From positions 152,078-216,077 of the forward strand of contig NZ_JAAKEG010000005.1 of the NCBI RefSeq assembly GCF_011039075.1: 64,000 bases of DNA. The letters run 5' to 3'. A model generated the notes under the pieces. That model had not been told where the DNA came from, made no database searches, and was given only the letters and a program-made list of their open reading frames with translations. Origin of the DNA: Adlercreutzia sp. ZJ304. Its GTDB lineage: Bacteria > Actinomycetota > Coriobacteriia > Coriobacteriales > Eggerthellaceae. Shown here piece by piece: positions 26,911-35,882 of the stretch. A program made the position numbers and the translations under genes. Numbering within the stretch: position 1 is the stretch's first letter; each line of letters starts with the position of its first letter.

Positions 26911-28035
26911 CTACTCAACTGCCTCTTTAATAAGCGCTTCCACTAAACGAGCCGAGTCTTCCAAATCTTGAACGTAAATGTATTCATCCACAGAATGAAA
27001 GTTTGTCATACCTATACCAAGCGTTATGGCGCAAGCGCCGCATCGCCCAAGTATATTCGCATCAGCGCCACCACCTGTACGATGCATATTAGGCTGCAAG
27101 CCGCACGAATGCATGGCGCGCTTCAGCATATCTATAATAGGATCAGTTTCCGCAAAAACTATTTCGGGATAATCTAGTGTCCAGTCAACTTCTGCGCTGC
27201 CGCCGTGACGCGCAGCAGCTTCCATCAAAGCGGCTTCCATAGCGTTGCGCAAAGTTTCGGCACGCTCTGGGAAAATAGAGCGACATTCGCCCTCTACAAT
27301 ACATGTATCGGGAACTATATTCACAGCTACGCCACCCTTAACAACGCCGACGTTTGCTGTAGTAGCGTCATCTAACCGTCCAAGCGGCATCTGCGCTATA
27401 GCTTCAGCTGCTATGCGAATAGCCGACACTCCTGCCTCAGGCTCTACGCCAGCATGCGCCGCCTTACCGCTTATGCGAGCACGCATTGTGTAATGGTTCG
27501 GCGCTTCGGCAATTATTGTGCCCGGAGCACCGTCGGCATCTAACACAAAGCATGGCACATTGTTGCTAAATACATCTGTTGCTAAAGCAGATGCGCCCAC
27601 CAAGCTCTGCTCTTCGCAAGTGGTAAGCAATATTGTTATGTCAGGTCTGGGATCAGCCGCTTCTATAGATGAACGCACACCTTCCAAAATGGCTGCCACG
27701 CCCGCCTTGTCATCGGCTGACAAAATAGTTTCACCAGCCGATCTGTAAATGTCGCCCTTTTCGTCTGATTCTCGCACAACTTCTATACCAGCGCAGGGCA
27801 GCACGGTATCCATGTGGGCGCAAAATGCCACATGCCCGCGCGCCGTACCCGGCAAATGTGCAATTAAATTGCCTGTATCAGACCCGGTTTGCTCAGCAGA
27901 ACCATCAATTTCCACCTGAAAACCGCAGTCGCGCAGCTTGCTTGCACATAATGCCGCCATTTTCGCCTCATGGTATGACGGGCTTTCCACCCCAACCAAC
28001 TCTAAAAACGTACTATGCAGTCTATCTACGTTCAT
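26911..28035 (-). CDS. M20-family metallopeptidase (PepT-like)
   Basis: 374 residues. Metal-binding landmarks: FCAHMDTVLP (first His and Asp), SADDKAGVAAILEG (bridging Asp), TTCEEQSLVGAS (catalytic Glu pair), and a final TNFHSVDEYI His. A lid domain with AHAGVEPEAGVSAI lies in the middle. Likely a cytoplasmic di-zinc aminopeptidase or tripeptidase. It follows the pyrophosphatase gene by 29 bases, so the two are probably cotranscribed. Confidence 0.9.
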   Translation of the reverse strand: MNVDRLHSTFLELVGVESPSYHEAKMAALCASKLRDCGFQVEIDGSAEQTGSDTGNLIAHLPGTARGHVAFCAHMDTVLPCAGIEVVRESDEKGDIYRSAGETILSADDKAGVAAILEGVRSSIEAADPRPDITILLTTCEEQSLVGASALATDVFSNNVPCFVLDADGAPGTIIAEAPNHYTMRARISGKAAHAGVEPEAGVSAIRIAAEAIAQMPLGRLDDATTANVGVVKGGVAVNIVPDTCIVEGECRSIFPERAETLRNAMEAALMEAAARHGGSAEVDWTLDYPEIVFAETDPIIDMLKRAMHSCGLQPNMHRTGGGADANILGRCGACAITLGIGMTNFHSVDEYIYVQDLEDSARLVEALIKEAVE

Positions 28036-28064
28036 CGTCTGCCTTCGAATTGATAGATCTGAGC

Positions 28065-29423
28065 TTAGTTCAAAATGCGCGCAGCAACCTGCTTTTTACG
28101 CGAAAGAATACCCGGCATCCAATTGCCGCCTTCACTTTCACATTCTATACCGAAGGCACGCTCGGCAATACGAGTGTTGCCCTCAACAAGGAACTGACTA
28201 CCTTCTGCCATTATGTCAGTCACCATTAACAGCACCATCGTATACGCACGATCGTCAATTAATTTGCGCATGTATTCGCGCATTTCAGCTTCGCGCTCCA
28301 TAACTCCCGACAAATTCACCGTTTCATGCTGCGCGATTAGTAACGTATCGTCGCCCATTTGGAACTCTTTGCTATCGGTGCAAACCAAGTCTTCCACCGG
28401 CATATCATCTTCGCCACCGCGCTGACGGAACACCTCTAACCCAAATTCCACAGGGTCGCACCCAATTATGTTGGCTAAGAAATCTACCTGTTCGCGATCA
28501 ATATCGGTTGCTGTGGGCGACTTCAATATTACAGTGTCGGTCATTATTGCCGACAAAAGCACTTCAGCTATGGCGGGCGGAATTGCAATACCATGCTGGC
28601 GGAATTGCATAGTAACTATTGTTGCGGTGCTGCCAAGTGGTAAGTTGATGAACTGAATTGGATTCGCCGTAGATACATCTGCTATACGATGATGATCCAC
28701 TACCTCCATCACGTCGGCATCTTCAATACCGGGTGCCGCTTGCAGCGTTTCGTTGTGATCTACCAAAATAACGCGACGCTTCGCTGCGCCAGCCACATCG
28801 CTGCGCGTCATTATGCCAATTGCGCTGCCGGCATCATCTAAAATTATGCCTTCGCGAAGTTCGCTTGCCATCAAGTCTTCCGTGGCTTCTTTCAAAAGCC
28901 CCTCTTCATCAAGCTCTAATACATTTGTTGCCATCAATTCGCCCACGCGCTGATTCAAAGAATCGATTAGCGACGAGGCAACAGCCATACTGGATGAGGG
29001 GTCATCATCTTGCAAAGCATCGGTAGCCGAAATATAACGCTCGGCAATAGCGCGAGTAGAAATAAGCCCCATGAATTTACCCGCGTCGTCCGTTACGGCA
29101 AGCGATCGTATATTGTACTTTTTCAGCAAGCGCCCTGCTTCTAGCATAGGCGCATCAACCGATATGGTTATAGGATCGCGCGTCATAACATCGCTCACAC
29201 GCAGATACACATGCGTTATTACGCGCGGCGCTTCCAAGCCATTCTTTGCCAGTACCCACTCGCTTTCGGGCGGCATTTGCCCCAACCGTGCCGGAATATA
29301 TTCCACATCGGTTTGCCCATTGCGTTTTGCCAGTTCATTTTTTAGGTAAGCATACGCTACAGCAGAGCTTATTGAATCGTTATCGGGGTTGCGATGCCCT
29401 ACTACGATGATAGATTTCACCAT
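28065..29423 (-). CDS. ppaC: manganese-dependent inorganic pyrophosphatase with CBS domains
   Basis: 452 residues from the ATG at 29423, which follows GGAGGAACA; a frame from 29438 would place that ribosome site inside the gene. DHH-family core: GHRNPDNDSISS near the N-terminus and VVDHHRIAD. Two CBS repeats (about residues 75-235, from VSDVMTRDPITI to GIMTRSDVAG) are inserted between parts of the DHH domain. CBS-pyrophosphatases hydrolyse PPi and are inhibited by AMP/ADP and activated by ATP, so this enzyme likely senses cell energy charge. Confidence 0.93.
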   Translation of the reverse strand: MVKSIIVVGHRNPDNDSISSAVAYAYLKNELAKRNGQTDVEYIPARLGQMPPESEWVLAKNGLEAPRVITHVYLRVSDVMTRDPITISVDAPMLEAGRLLKKYNIRSLAVTDDAGKFMGLISTRAIAERYISATDALQDDDPSSSMAVASSLIDSLNQRVGELMATNVLELDEEGLLKEATEDLMASELREGIILDDAGSAIGIMTRSDVAGAAKRRVILVDHNETLQAAPGIEDADVMEVVDHHRIADVSTANPIQFINLPLGSTATIVTMQFRQHGIAIPPAIAEVLLSAIMTDTVILKSPTATDIDREQVDFLANIIGCDPVEFGLEVFRQRGGEDDMPVEDLVCTDSKEFQMGDDTLLIAQHETVNLSGVMEREAEMREYMRKLIDDRAYTMVLLMVTDIMAEGSQFLVEGNTRIAERAFGIECESEGGNWMPGILSRKKQVAARILN

Positions 29424-29608
29424 TGTTCCTCCAAACATACACAGCAGCCATTATATAAACTATCAAACATCATGAATGCATCCATCGGCTGAGCGGCAAA
29501 CACTTATAAGTAGCGAATACCTACATTTCATATGAAGTGCATACTACAAGGGCTAATTGATGCGCGATAATAGGGACGCTTTAAGAAACGTTGAAAGGAA
29601 GCACTAAA

Positions 29609-29851
29609 ATGACAGCGCCTATTCTTTACTATTGGGCTCCGTGTTCCACATGTTCGGTAGTAACCGCTTTTGCCGACGAACATCAAATAGAACTAGATAA
29701 GCGCGATGTAGAGCAAGAAATTCCCTACCAAGAATTATTGGCTTTGGGTGGAGATGCAAACCTGATTCCTTATTTATACGACAACGAACAGCTTATCCAA
29801 GGAAACGACGCAGTAATAGATTATTTAACTCAGAATTACCTGAATAAATAG
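29609..29851 (+). CDS. glutaredoxin-like thioredoxin-fold protein
   Basis: 80 residues from the ATG at 29609 (GAAAGGAAG upstream). PILYYWAPCSTCSVVTAF has a CxxC-type active site, CSTC, and ANLIPYLYDNEQLIQGNDAV contains the cis-Pro region and the GxxAVxxYL end typical of glutaredoxins. It likely acts as a thiol-disulfide carrier in the cytoplasm. Monocistronic; an inverted repeat follows. Confidence 0.85.
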   Translation: MTAPILYYWAPCSTCSVVTAFADEHQIELDKRDVEQEIPYQELLALGGDANLIPYLYDNEQLIQGNDAVIDYLTQNYLNK

Positions 29852-29928
29852 GCGCACCGACACCAAGTGTGATTATTTAAAATAATCGAATATCTTTCAG
29901 GCGTAACTAATCAATACCCAGATACACA

Positions 29929-29968
29929 CACTTCTAATTTATACACAACTGTGCATAAATTAGAAGTG
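29929..29968. terminator. inverted repeat after the glutaredoxin-like gene
   Basis: 14-bp perfect arms cacttctaatttat and ataaattagaagtg with a 12-base loop, between two convergent genes. AT-rich; probable bidirectional terminator. Confidence 0.6.
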
Positions 29969-30009
29969 CCCGCGGCTAGATTCCTTTAATACAGCTGTCG
30001 CGAGCGCAC

Positions 30010-30180
30010 TTACTTATCTTTGCGAACACACCCAGGAGCCGCAGGCAGATCAAACCCACACTTTATACACGCCGAAGCATCTTTGGCATTTTTAGTCTTA
30101 CAGTTAGGGCATATACCCTCTTCAAGAAACGGCTTCGACTTCCCAATACACTTGCCGCACTTTACGCAAAACATACACAT
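30010..30180 (-). CDS. small zinc-ribbon protein, paralogue of 17721-17909
   Basis: 56 residues: starts MCMFCVKCGKCIGKSKP, then CPNCKTKN, then CIKCGFDLP. It aligns over most of its length with the 62-residue protein near the first molybdo-oxidoreductase (shared CxxCGKC, CxxC, and CxxCG followed by LP). It starts 12 bases after the stop of the LuxR gene and is likely cotranscribed with it. An AAAAGG site lies before the ATG. Function unknown. Confidence 0.75.
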   Translation of the reverse strand: MCMFCVKCGKCIGKSKPFLEEGICPNCKTKNAKDASACIKCGFDLPAAPGCVRKDK

Positions 30181-30192
30181 TTTCAAGCCTTT

Positions 30193-32952
30193 TCAACTCA
30201 TGCCAAGTATTTTGGAACCTTTTTTTACAGCATCTACACGCTTATGAACACCCATTTTTCTATATATAGAATTCACATGGCTTTTTGCTGTACTAAGAGA
30301 TATTCCTAATTTATTAGCAATATCTGGGGTCGACATTGACTCGCACAACATTTTCAATACTTCCATTTCACGCAAACTTAACGAATTGTCGACGCAAGCA
30401 TCTGGCTGACACCAATATGGGATTTCCTCAACGTCATCCCATACCTTATGACCCAAAACTACTAAATTCTTCACATATCCACTTAGTTCATCCGGCAACA
30501 AATCGGTTGATTCTTCAACAAGAGCAAGCAACCACGGACCCCAGTCAATGACACTTCTAGCAAATCCCGCCCTCTCAGCCTTAACAAGCGCATTCAACAT
30601 ATTGATATAGGCTTGCTTGCTATCTCCAATACGCGCATAAGCCCACGCCTTCAATAAAAAGAAATCTATCCTAAAAACAGGAAGATTTAAGACCCTGTCA
30701 TCAGGCAAATATTTATATAAATAATCCAATAGCTGACGAGGTTTATCATGCGCTAAAAACACAAAAGTTTTCGGAATTAACATAAGCTTATCAGACAGAA
30801 GGTTTCCGCGACTGCTTTTAAGAGCTTGCGCTTCCGACCAAGCATCTAGCATATCTATCTGACCAATAAAAAGCCAATGCTTTGCCCGAGAATACGACAC
30901 TTGCTCTGACAAGAACGGAACCTCTAAATGACTGCGCAATAAATCTTTCGTTATCTTGTAACAAATAGATGCCATATCGTTGCAGCCTTCAGCTTTATAG
31001 CAATTAGATAATTCTAGAAAAAAGTCAGGTGCCTGAAGCCATCCCGTAAAATTCTCCATTTGCTGTGCTATAAAATTTTGGCGATCATCAAATACATTGT
31101 CGCTGCCTTCCAAAATACCCCACTCGCGACGTAAAAACATCAGGGAGAATTCCAGAAATATAACCCCATCCCCCGGCGAATGAACACTGTCGGCATATCT
31201 TAAGCCGTCTAACAAAACCCTCTCCGCCTCGTATATACAGCCAATATTCGCCAAAGTTCTAGCTAATTCATTCGTAGAAGCAAGCCTTTCTTCAACCATA
31301 TGAAATCTTTGCGCCTTATTCAGCGACTCACGAAGCCAAAATATGGCCTCATCACTGCGACCTAAAGCCATATTGCAGCGTGCAGACAATATCATCAAGA
31401 ACCCATCTATATCATTGCGTGATCCCTCTCCTATGCTGATGGCGCTCTCGAATTCAAAAATAGCAATTTCGTATTCCTTATTATCGTAAGCAAAAAGACA
31501 CCGAATTATATGTTCGTATTTTTCATCCCAATCAGATAGCACATCTTGACTAGAAAAGAACTGTTCAACATCGCCAATATCTTTAATTAGCCTATCGAGC
31601 TCATCGCTTCCACCTAAATGAAACAAAATAATTATAAGAAGAGTGAGCGCTTTAGGATGCTTGTATAGATGCAGACGAGGAATGCTGATTAAAGGATCAA
31701 CTAATTCAGACGAAAAAGAAGCCCTTATGTCACTTATACAATATTTTTCCTCGACAATATCAAGATATTTATCGTACATCTCCGCTGCAAATAAATGTGG
31801 AAGTGCCAAAGCGCCATATCCGTTACTTTCAAACCAATCGGCAGCCCTAGCATGAATGCGCTGCGATTTCTCACGTGAGTGATTTGTGTCAGCGAATCTT
31901 TTGCGCAGATAATCTCGGAAAAGGGGATGTATCCTAAACCATCCGCCAACTGTATTTATGCTATATACAAATAGTTCCTTATTCTCCAATTTGTATAGAA
32001 TATCTGCACTGTCACTACGTTCTAACACGTAATCACAAAGCTCTGCTCTTATCTCGGTTAAAAGCGAAATTTCTGTAAGAAATTCCCACATCGGAGTTTC
32101 CATTTCACCCATGACTTCATCTTCGAGAAATTGAAATATTGAAGAATTGTCAATCATAGTTACATCTATAGATCTGGCTATATTGCCTATGCTGTCTTCA
32201 CTCGACATTCCCAATACCTTGACAGCAGTAACCCATCCATGAGTGATCTGTTGAATACTCCATACTTTTCCAGTTAAAATCTCTGGTCCGCTTTGTACCT
32301 TCAGTAATTCGCTAGTTTCCGCATAGTTAAAAGCAAGATCGTCTTTATCGATAACCAGCGCTTCGCCGCGCATAAGCATATGAGAAATTGAAAAGGGGAT
32401 TCTCTCTCTAGTTGCTATAACAAGGCGCATTCCAGCAGGCATGTAGTCAAATAGCTGTCTAAGCATTGAGTGTATCGTATGGTTTTTTATCACATGTAAG
32501 TTATCTAGAAATATAGTAAACGGATCTTTTATGAATGCCATCTGATTTATAAGAGGAACTAACCAACCAAATTGAGAGCTTTCATCAAATTCTTCATCTT
32601 TCCAATGCGGCTTATCTAGCCATGAAAAATCTTGTGTTGGGTCTATACGCTTCAGCGCTTCAACAAAGCAGAACCAGAAATTGAATCCGTTATCATATTC
32701 ATCAAGATGTATCCAGACTGTCTTATGACTCATTTCCTGTAATGTTAAATATGCTTCTGTCATTAAAACTGTTTTGCCATATCCAGCAGGAGCTACAATT
32801 GAAACAACGCGAATGTCTAGGTCTACAACCTTTTTTATTAGCCTTGTTCTTTCTACAATATTAGATGATGCCTTAGGAGGAAACAGTTTGAGAGATACTA
32901 TGGGGCGGCTCTCGCTAGAATCAAAACCAGAAAAGTTATCCGTCTCTTGCAT
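30193..32952 (-). CDS. MalT-type LuxR family transcriptional regulator (STAND NTPase)
   Basis: 919 residues. Walker A APAGYGKT at 54-61, a NACHT/STAND NTPase domain, long helical repeat region (about 350-840, TPR-like), and a C-terminal LuxR helix-turn-helix (LSLREMEVLKMLCESMSTPD, then IANKLGISLSTAKSHVNSIY). Such proteins switch on upon ligand binding. It is divergent from a second small STAND-LuxR gene with only 53 bases between, and lies in the locus of MFS transporter and molybdo-oxidoreductase 2, a pattern known for catechol dehydroxylase loci in Eggerthellaceae. Likely a substrate-responsive activator of that locus. Confidence 0.92.
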   Translation of the reverse strand: MQETDNFSGFDSSESRPIVSLKLFPPKASSNIVERTRLIKKVVDLDIRVVSIVAPAGYGKTVLMTEAYLTLQEMSHKTVWIHLDEYDNGFNFWFCFVEALKRIDPTQDFSWLDKPHWKDEEFDESSQFGWLVPLINQMAFIKDPFTIFLDNLHVIKNHTIHSMLRQLFDYMPAGMRLVIATRERIPFSISHMLMRGEALVIDKDDLAFNYAETSELLKVQSGPEILTGKVWSIQQITHGWVTAVKVLGMSSEDSIGNIARSIDVTMIDNSSIFQFLEDEVMGEMETPMWEFLTEISLLTEIRAELCDYVLERSDSADILYKLENKELFVYSINTVGGWFRIHPLFRDYLRKRFADTNHSREKSQRIHARAADWFESNGYGALALPHLFAAEMYDKYLDIVEEKYCISDIRASFSSELVDPLISIPRLHLYKHPKALTLLIIILFHLGGSDELDRLIKDIGDVEQFFSSQDVLSDWDEKYEHIIRCLFAYDNKEYEIAIFEFESAISIGEGSRNDIDGFLMILSARCNMALGRSDEAIFWLRESLNKAQRFHMVEERLASTNELARTLANIGCIYEAERVLLDGLRYADSVHSPGDGVIFLEFSLMFLRREWGILEGSDNVFDDRQNFIAQQMENFTGWLQAPDFFLELSNCYKAEGCNDMASICYKITKDLLRSHLEVPFLSEQVSYSRAKHWLFIGQIDMLDAWSEAQALKSSRGNLLSDKLMLIPKTFVFLAHDKPRQLLDYLYKYLPDDRVLNLPVFRIDFFLLKAWAYARIGDSKQAYINMLNALVKAERAGFARSVIDWGPWLLALVEESTDLLPDELSGYVKNLVVLGHKVWDDVEEIPYWCQPDACVDNSLSLREMEVLKMLCESMSTPDIANKLGISLSTAKSHVNSIYRKMGVHKRVDAVKKGSKILGMS

Positions 32953-33005
32953 ATGACCTCGAATCAGTTAAAAATGATATAAACCGCGATTCTTTTAGGG
33001 ATGCT
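32953..33005. promoter_or_regulatory. 53-bp divergent intergenic region between two LuxR genes
   Basis: Both regulator genes start here in opposite directions, so promoters must overlap each other or the genes. AT-rich. No clear palindrome was found. Confidence 0.4.
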
Positions 33006-34076
33006 ATGGACAATACACAACGATACGATAGCTATATGTTACCTTCAACAAAAGTGCAAAAACAACCAAAAACTGCTTTTTCACTTACACGTAATGCACA
33101 GATATCTTCAGTTGTGTCTGCACTAAAAAGTAAATCACATTTCGTACTGATACAAGCATGTATCGGATCTGGCAAAAGCACTCTTTTAAATCAGATAGAT
33201 GAAACCTTAACACGTAAGAATCTCAACATATCTTGGCTTCGTCTCGATCCGTACGATTCTTCTAACTCGTTGCGTATGTATCTGAATTCTTTACCCGCAA
33301 AAACCATACTTATTATTGACGACATACATTCCTTAAGCTCAAAGTCATTTGAAACATGCATTGAGCCATTCATGAATAGTCCAATGCGTCCTGCACTAGT
33401 TGTAACAGCTCAAACCAATTGCCAATTTACGCAAGCATATGCTAATCGTTGTTCAATGCACCTAGACGATAGTGACCTATTTTTCTCAAAAGACGAGATT
33501 CGTAAACTAGAAGCTAAATATCTAAAATATCCAAGACAAGACATTTCCGATATTCTTTTCGATTTATTCTACGGTTGGCCGCTTCCTACATGCATGATTT
33601 TCAGAACAATAGCAAATTCCACTCATCCATCTAAACTTGCACACGACTTAGCAAACACATTCATTGCTCTTAATAACTTTTTACTCAAAGATAGCATGCA
33701 AACATCCAATTATCTTCACCCTTATGCAGCTTCAGCTTTACGCTCTATAAACAGCATTGCCACTAAAGTAAAATATGGAGCTATACCATGCCCCATAGCA
33801 CTTTTAACTATGTCCTCTTTCTCTACACAACCCTTAGAAGAGCTTATTTCACCATCTAGCAACCATACTTTCAAAACCACCGAAGTTGTATTAAGCCAAA
33901 AAGAATTGGAAGTACTACGCCACGCATCAAATGCAATGAGTGTTAAACAAATAGCCTCCGTCATGTTCGTATCCGAACAAACAGTTCGCACTCATCTTAA
34001 AAACAGCTATCACAAACTTAATGCACATAGCAAAAAAGAAGCTATAGAGCAGGCTATAATACGTAACCTGCTCTAA
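33006..34076 (+). CDS. small STAND NTPase with LuxR helix-turn-helix
   Basis: 356 residues, about a third of a MalT-type protein. Walker A ACIGSGKST at 51-59, Walker B TILIIDDIHSL near 100-110, and a LuxR helix-turn-helix at about 293-350 (LSQKELEVLRHASNAMSVKQ, then IASVMFVSEQTVRTH). The TPR-like sensor region of MalT proteins is missing, so ligand sensing must be by another route, perhaps through the divergent full-length regulator. The gene is noticeably more AT-rich than its neighbours. Confidence 0.85.
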   Translation: MDNTQRYDSYMLPSTKVQKQPKTAFSLTRNAQISSVVSALKSKSHFVLIQACIGSGKSTLLNQIDETLTRKNLNISWLRLDPYDSSNSLRMYLNSLPAKTILIIDDIHSLSSKSFETCIEPFMNSPMRPALVVTAQTNCQFTQAYANRCSMHLDDSDLFFSKDEIRKLEAKYLKYPRQDISDILFDLFYGWPLPTCMIFRTIANSTHPSKLAHDLANTFIALNNFLLKDSMQTSNYLHPYAASALRSINSIATKVKYGAIPCPIALLTMSSFSTQPLEELISPSSNHTFKTTEVVLSQKELEVLRHASNAMSVKQIASVMFVSEQTVRTHLKNSYHKLNAHSKKEAIEQAIIRNLL

Positions 34077-34145
34077 GGCATTTAACTTTCATTACAAAAC
34101 AATCAATGCAAATCAAGAGTCTTTATCTAAGAAATACAGACTTCA

Positions 34146-35435
34146 TTAATTAACTTCAGTGTCATTAGCGGCAGATATAGTTTTGTCGCTATTTTTTGGC
34201 TTCAAGAAACATGCGAGCACTATAGCTATCACACACATCGGAATAAGCAAGAAGTAGTTCGCATTAACCCAACCAACACTATCAAGCACTGCACCATATA
34301 CAGGAGATCCAACAGCAGATCCCAAGTTTTGCATAAACTGCAATAATGCCATCGCCATCGTAGCGCCTAACGCTGTATTAGGGACAAGAGACGGAGCATA
34401 TGGTCTTAACGATCCTGCGCCAAAACCATTAGCTATACCCATAACTATAATGAAAATCCACACTCCTACCATCATATCGTTGCCCGATCCAAAGGCAAAC
34501 AGAAGTGCGATAATCCATAGCACATAGGTGAGTATCATCAGCTTATTCTTATGTTTATACGGAACGCGATCGAATATAACTCCACCCAAAGGAAGCGAAA
34601 TAATACCTATAGCTGTCATGACACTAGTTATACCGTTTGCAGCTTGAGGATCAAGCCCGCCCACCGATGAAAGAAATTGGTTATAAAACGAATTAACAAC
34701 GCCCAACTGAATAAAGTTATAGATGAAAAATACAACAGCCAATATCCATAGCTTACTATTCTTCAAATACTTCCAACCATCTTTCAAGCTAGCTTCTTCA
34801 GGGGGCGTATCGCTAGAGTATTCAGGCATCTTAAATACAAGCAGAAACAAAATCAGTGCAACAATATCGCAAACTATGCAGAACCAGTAAACACCTTGCC
34901 AGTCAGCTACAGTAGCTATCATTGGAGCAATATTGAACATAACAGTTATGCCAAGCGGAAACCATGATGCCCATATTCCCAACGCTGTCCCCCGTGTTTT
35001 TTCTGGAAACCATATAGAGACGCATGCCGGAGCAACCACACCAACTAATCCAATACCCACGCCCTCTATCATGCGCCCAACAAGAACCATCCAATAATTA
35101 TCACCAACAACACACACCAGCGTTCCAAGCATTAATGCTGCAACAGATATAACCATTGAAGCCTTCATACCAAATTTGCGAGTTATTATCGCTGCTGGAA
35201 AAGCTAAAATTACGCCGATTATAGCCAACGCACTCATCATTATGCCAAAGTAAAGACTGATATTTTCCGGTCCAAACTGCGGAATAATCAATTCGGGTAT
35301 TATCCAGTTTTCAAGTGCAGGAACTTTGAATTGTGCCATGGGAGCCATAAAACTGGCTATGTATACAACAACCAAAACCGCCCACGCACGTGCAGGTGTT
35401 TTCTGATTGGCGGATACAACTGCATCATTAGTCAT
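34146..35435 (-). CDS. MFS transporter
   Basis: 429 residues with twelve hydrophobic segments. The loop 2-3 region ITRKFGMKASMVISV and the cytoplasmic loop between halves (PEYSSDTPPEEASLKDGWKY) fit the major facilitator superfamily, nearest the nitrate/oxalate-formate type by general layout. AAGGA precedes the ATG. It lies between the LuxR genes and molybdo-oxidoreductase 2 and probably imports that enzyme's substrate or exports its product. Substrate unknown. Confidence 0.88.
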   Translation of the reverse strand: MTNDAVVSANQKTPARAWAVLVVVYIASFMAPMAQFKVPALENWIIPELIIPQFGPENISLYFGIMMSALAIIGVILAFPAAIITRKFGMKASMVISVAALMLGTLVCVVGDNYWMVLVGRMIEGVGIGLVGVVAPACVSIWFPEKTRGTALGIWASWFPLGITVMFNIAPMIATVADWQGVYWFCIVCDIVALILFLLVFKMPEYSSDTPPEEASLKDGWKYLKNSKLWILAVVFFIYNFIQLGVVNSFYNQFLSSVGGLDPQAANGITSVMTAIGIISLPLGGVIFDRVPYKHKNKLMILTYVLWIIALLFAFGSGNDMMVGVWIFIIVMGIANGFGAGSLRPYAPSLVPNTALGATMAMALLQFMQNLGSAVGSPVYGAVLDSVGWVNANYFLLIPMCVIAIVLACFLKPKNSDKTISAANDTEVN

Positions 35436-35469
35436 AATATATCCTTATATCGAGACGAATATATTTTTC

Positions 35470-35499
35470 GGCGAGATCATTTCCTTTAATGATCTCGCC
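35470..35499 (-). terminator. hairpin between 4Fe-4S subunit 2 and the MFS gene
   Basis: 12-bp perfect arms ggcgagatcatt and aatgatctcgcc with a 6-base loop, located 40 bases after the 4Fe-4S gene stop. There is no good T-run on the minus strand, so it may be an attenuator or a processing site in the polycistronic RNA. Confidence 0.55.
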
Positions 35500-35539
35500 T
35501 TCAATTCAGACAAGATTTATCACCCTATACACGCTAAAG

Positions 35540-35881
35540 TTATTCAATCGTGTAGCAGACAACTTTCGTTTTTTCTTGCATGCTAGCTGCCAGTTCATCT
35601 ATGTCGCCAAATTTCATAACATTAGCCTGACAGCTTTGTACGCAAATAGGCAATTTACCCATTTCGCGCCTTTCCGCACATCCACAACACTGGTCGGTTG
35701 GAATGGGAACATATGAATATTGCCAATGATTATCGCCGGGAACTATTTCCCAAGGACCTACTTCGCTTACAACAATTCCAAATTGGTCTTGCGGAAGATT
35801 ATGTTCCATCCTACACGCCACAACACAGGTTTTACATCCAGTGCAATATTCATAGTCAATGAATAGTCCTTTTCTTCCCAT
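35540..35881 (-). CDS. 4Fe-4S electron-transfer subunit of molybdo-oxidoreductase 2
   Basis: 113 residues from the ATG at 35881. This start aligns with the paralogue at 18424 (MGRKGLFIDYEYCTGC versus MADYGMLIDYDWCTGC); an ATG at 35893 lies too near the ribosome site. Clusters: CTGCKTCVVACRMEH and CCGCAERREMGKLPICVQSC. It begins one base after the catalytic gene and should deliver electrons to it. Confidence 0.9.
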   Translation of the reverse strand: MGRKGLFIDYEYCTGCKTCVVACRMEHNLPQDQFGIVVSEVGPWEIVPGDNHWQYSYVPIPTDQCCGCAERREMGKLPICVQSCQANVMKFGDIDELAASMQEKTKVVCYTIE

Positions 35882-35882
35882 G

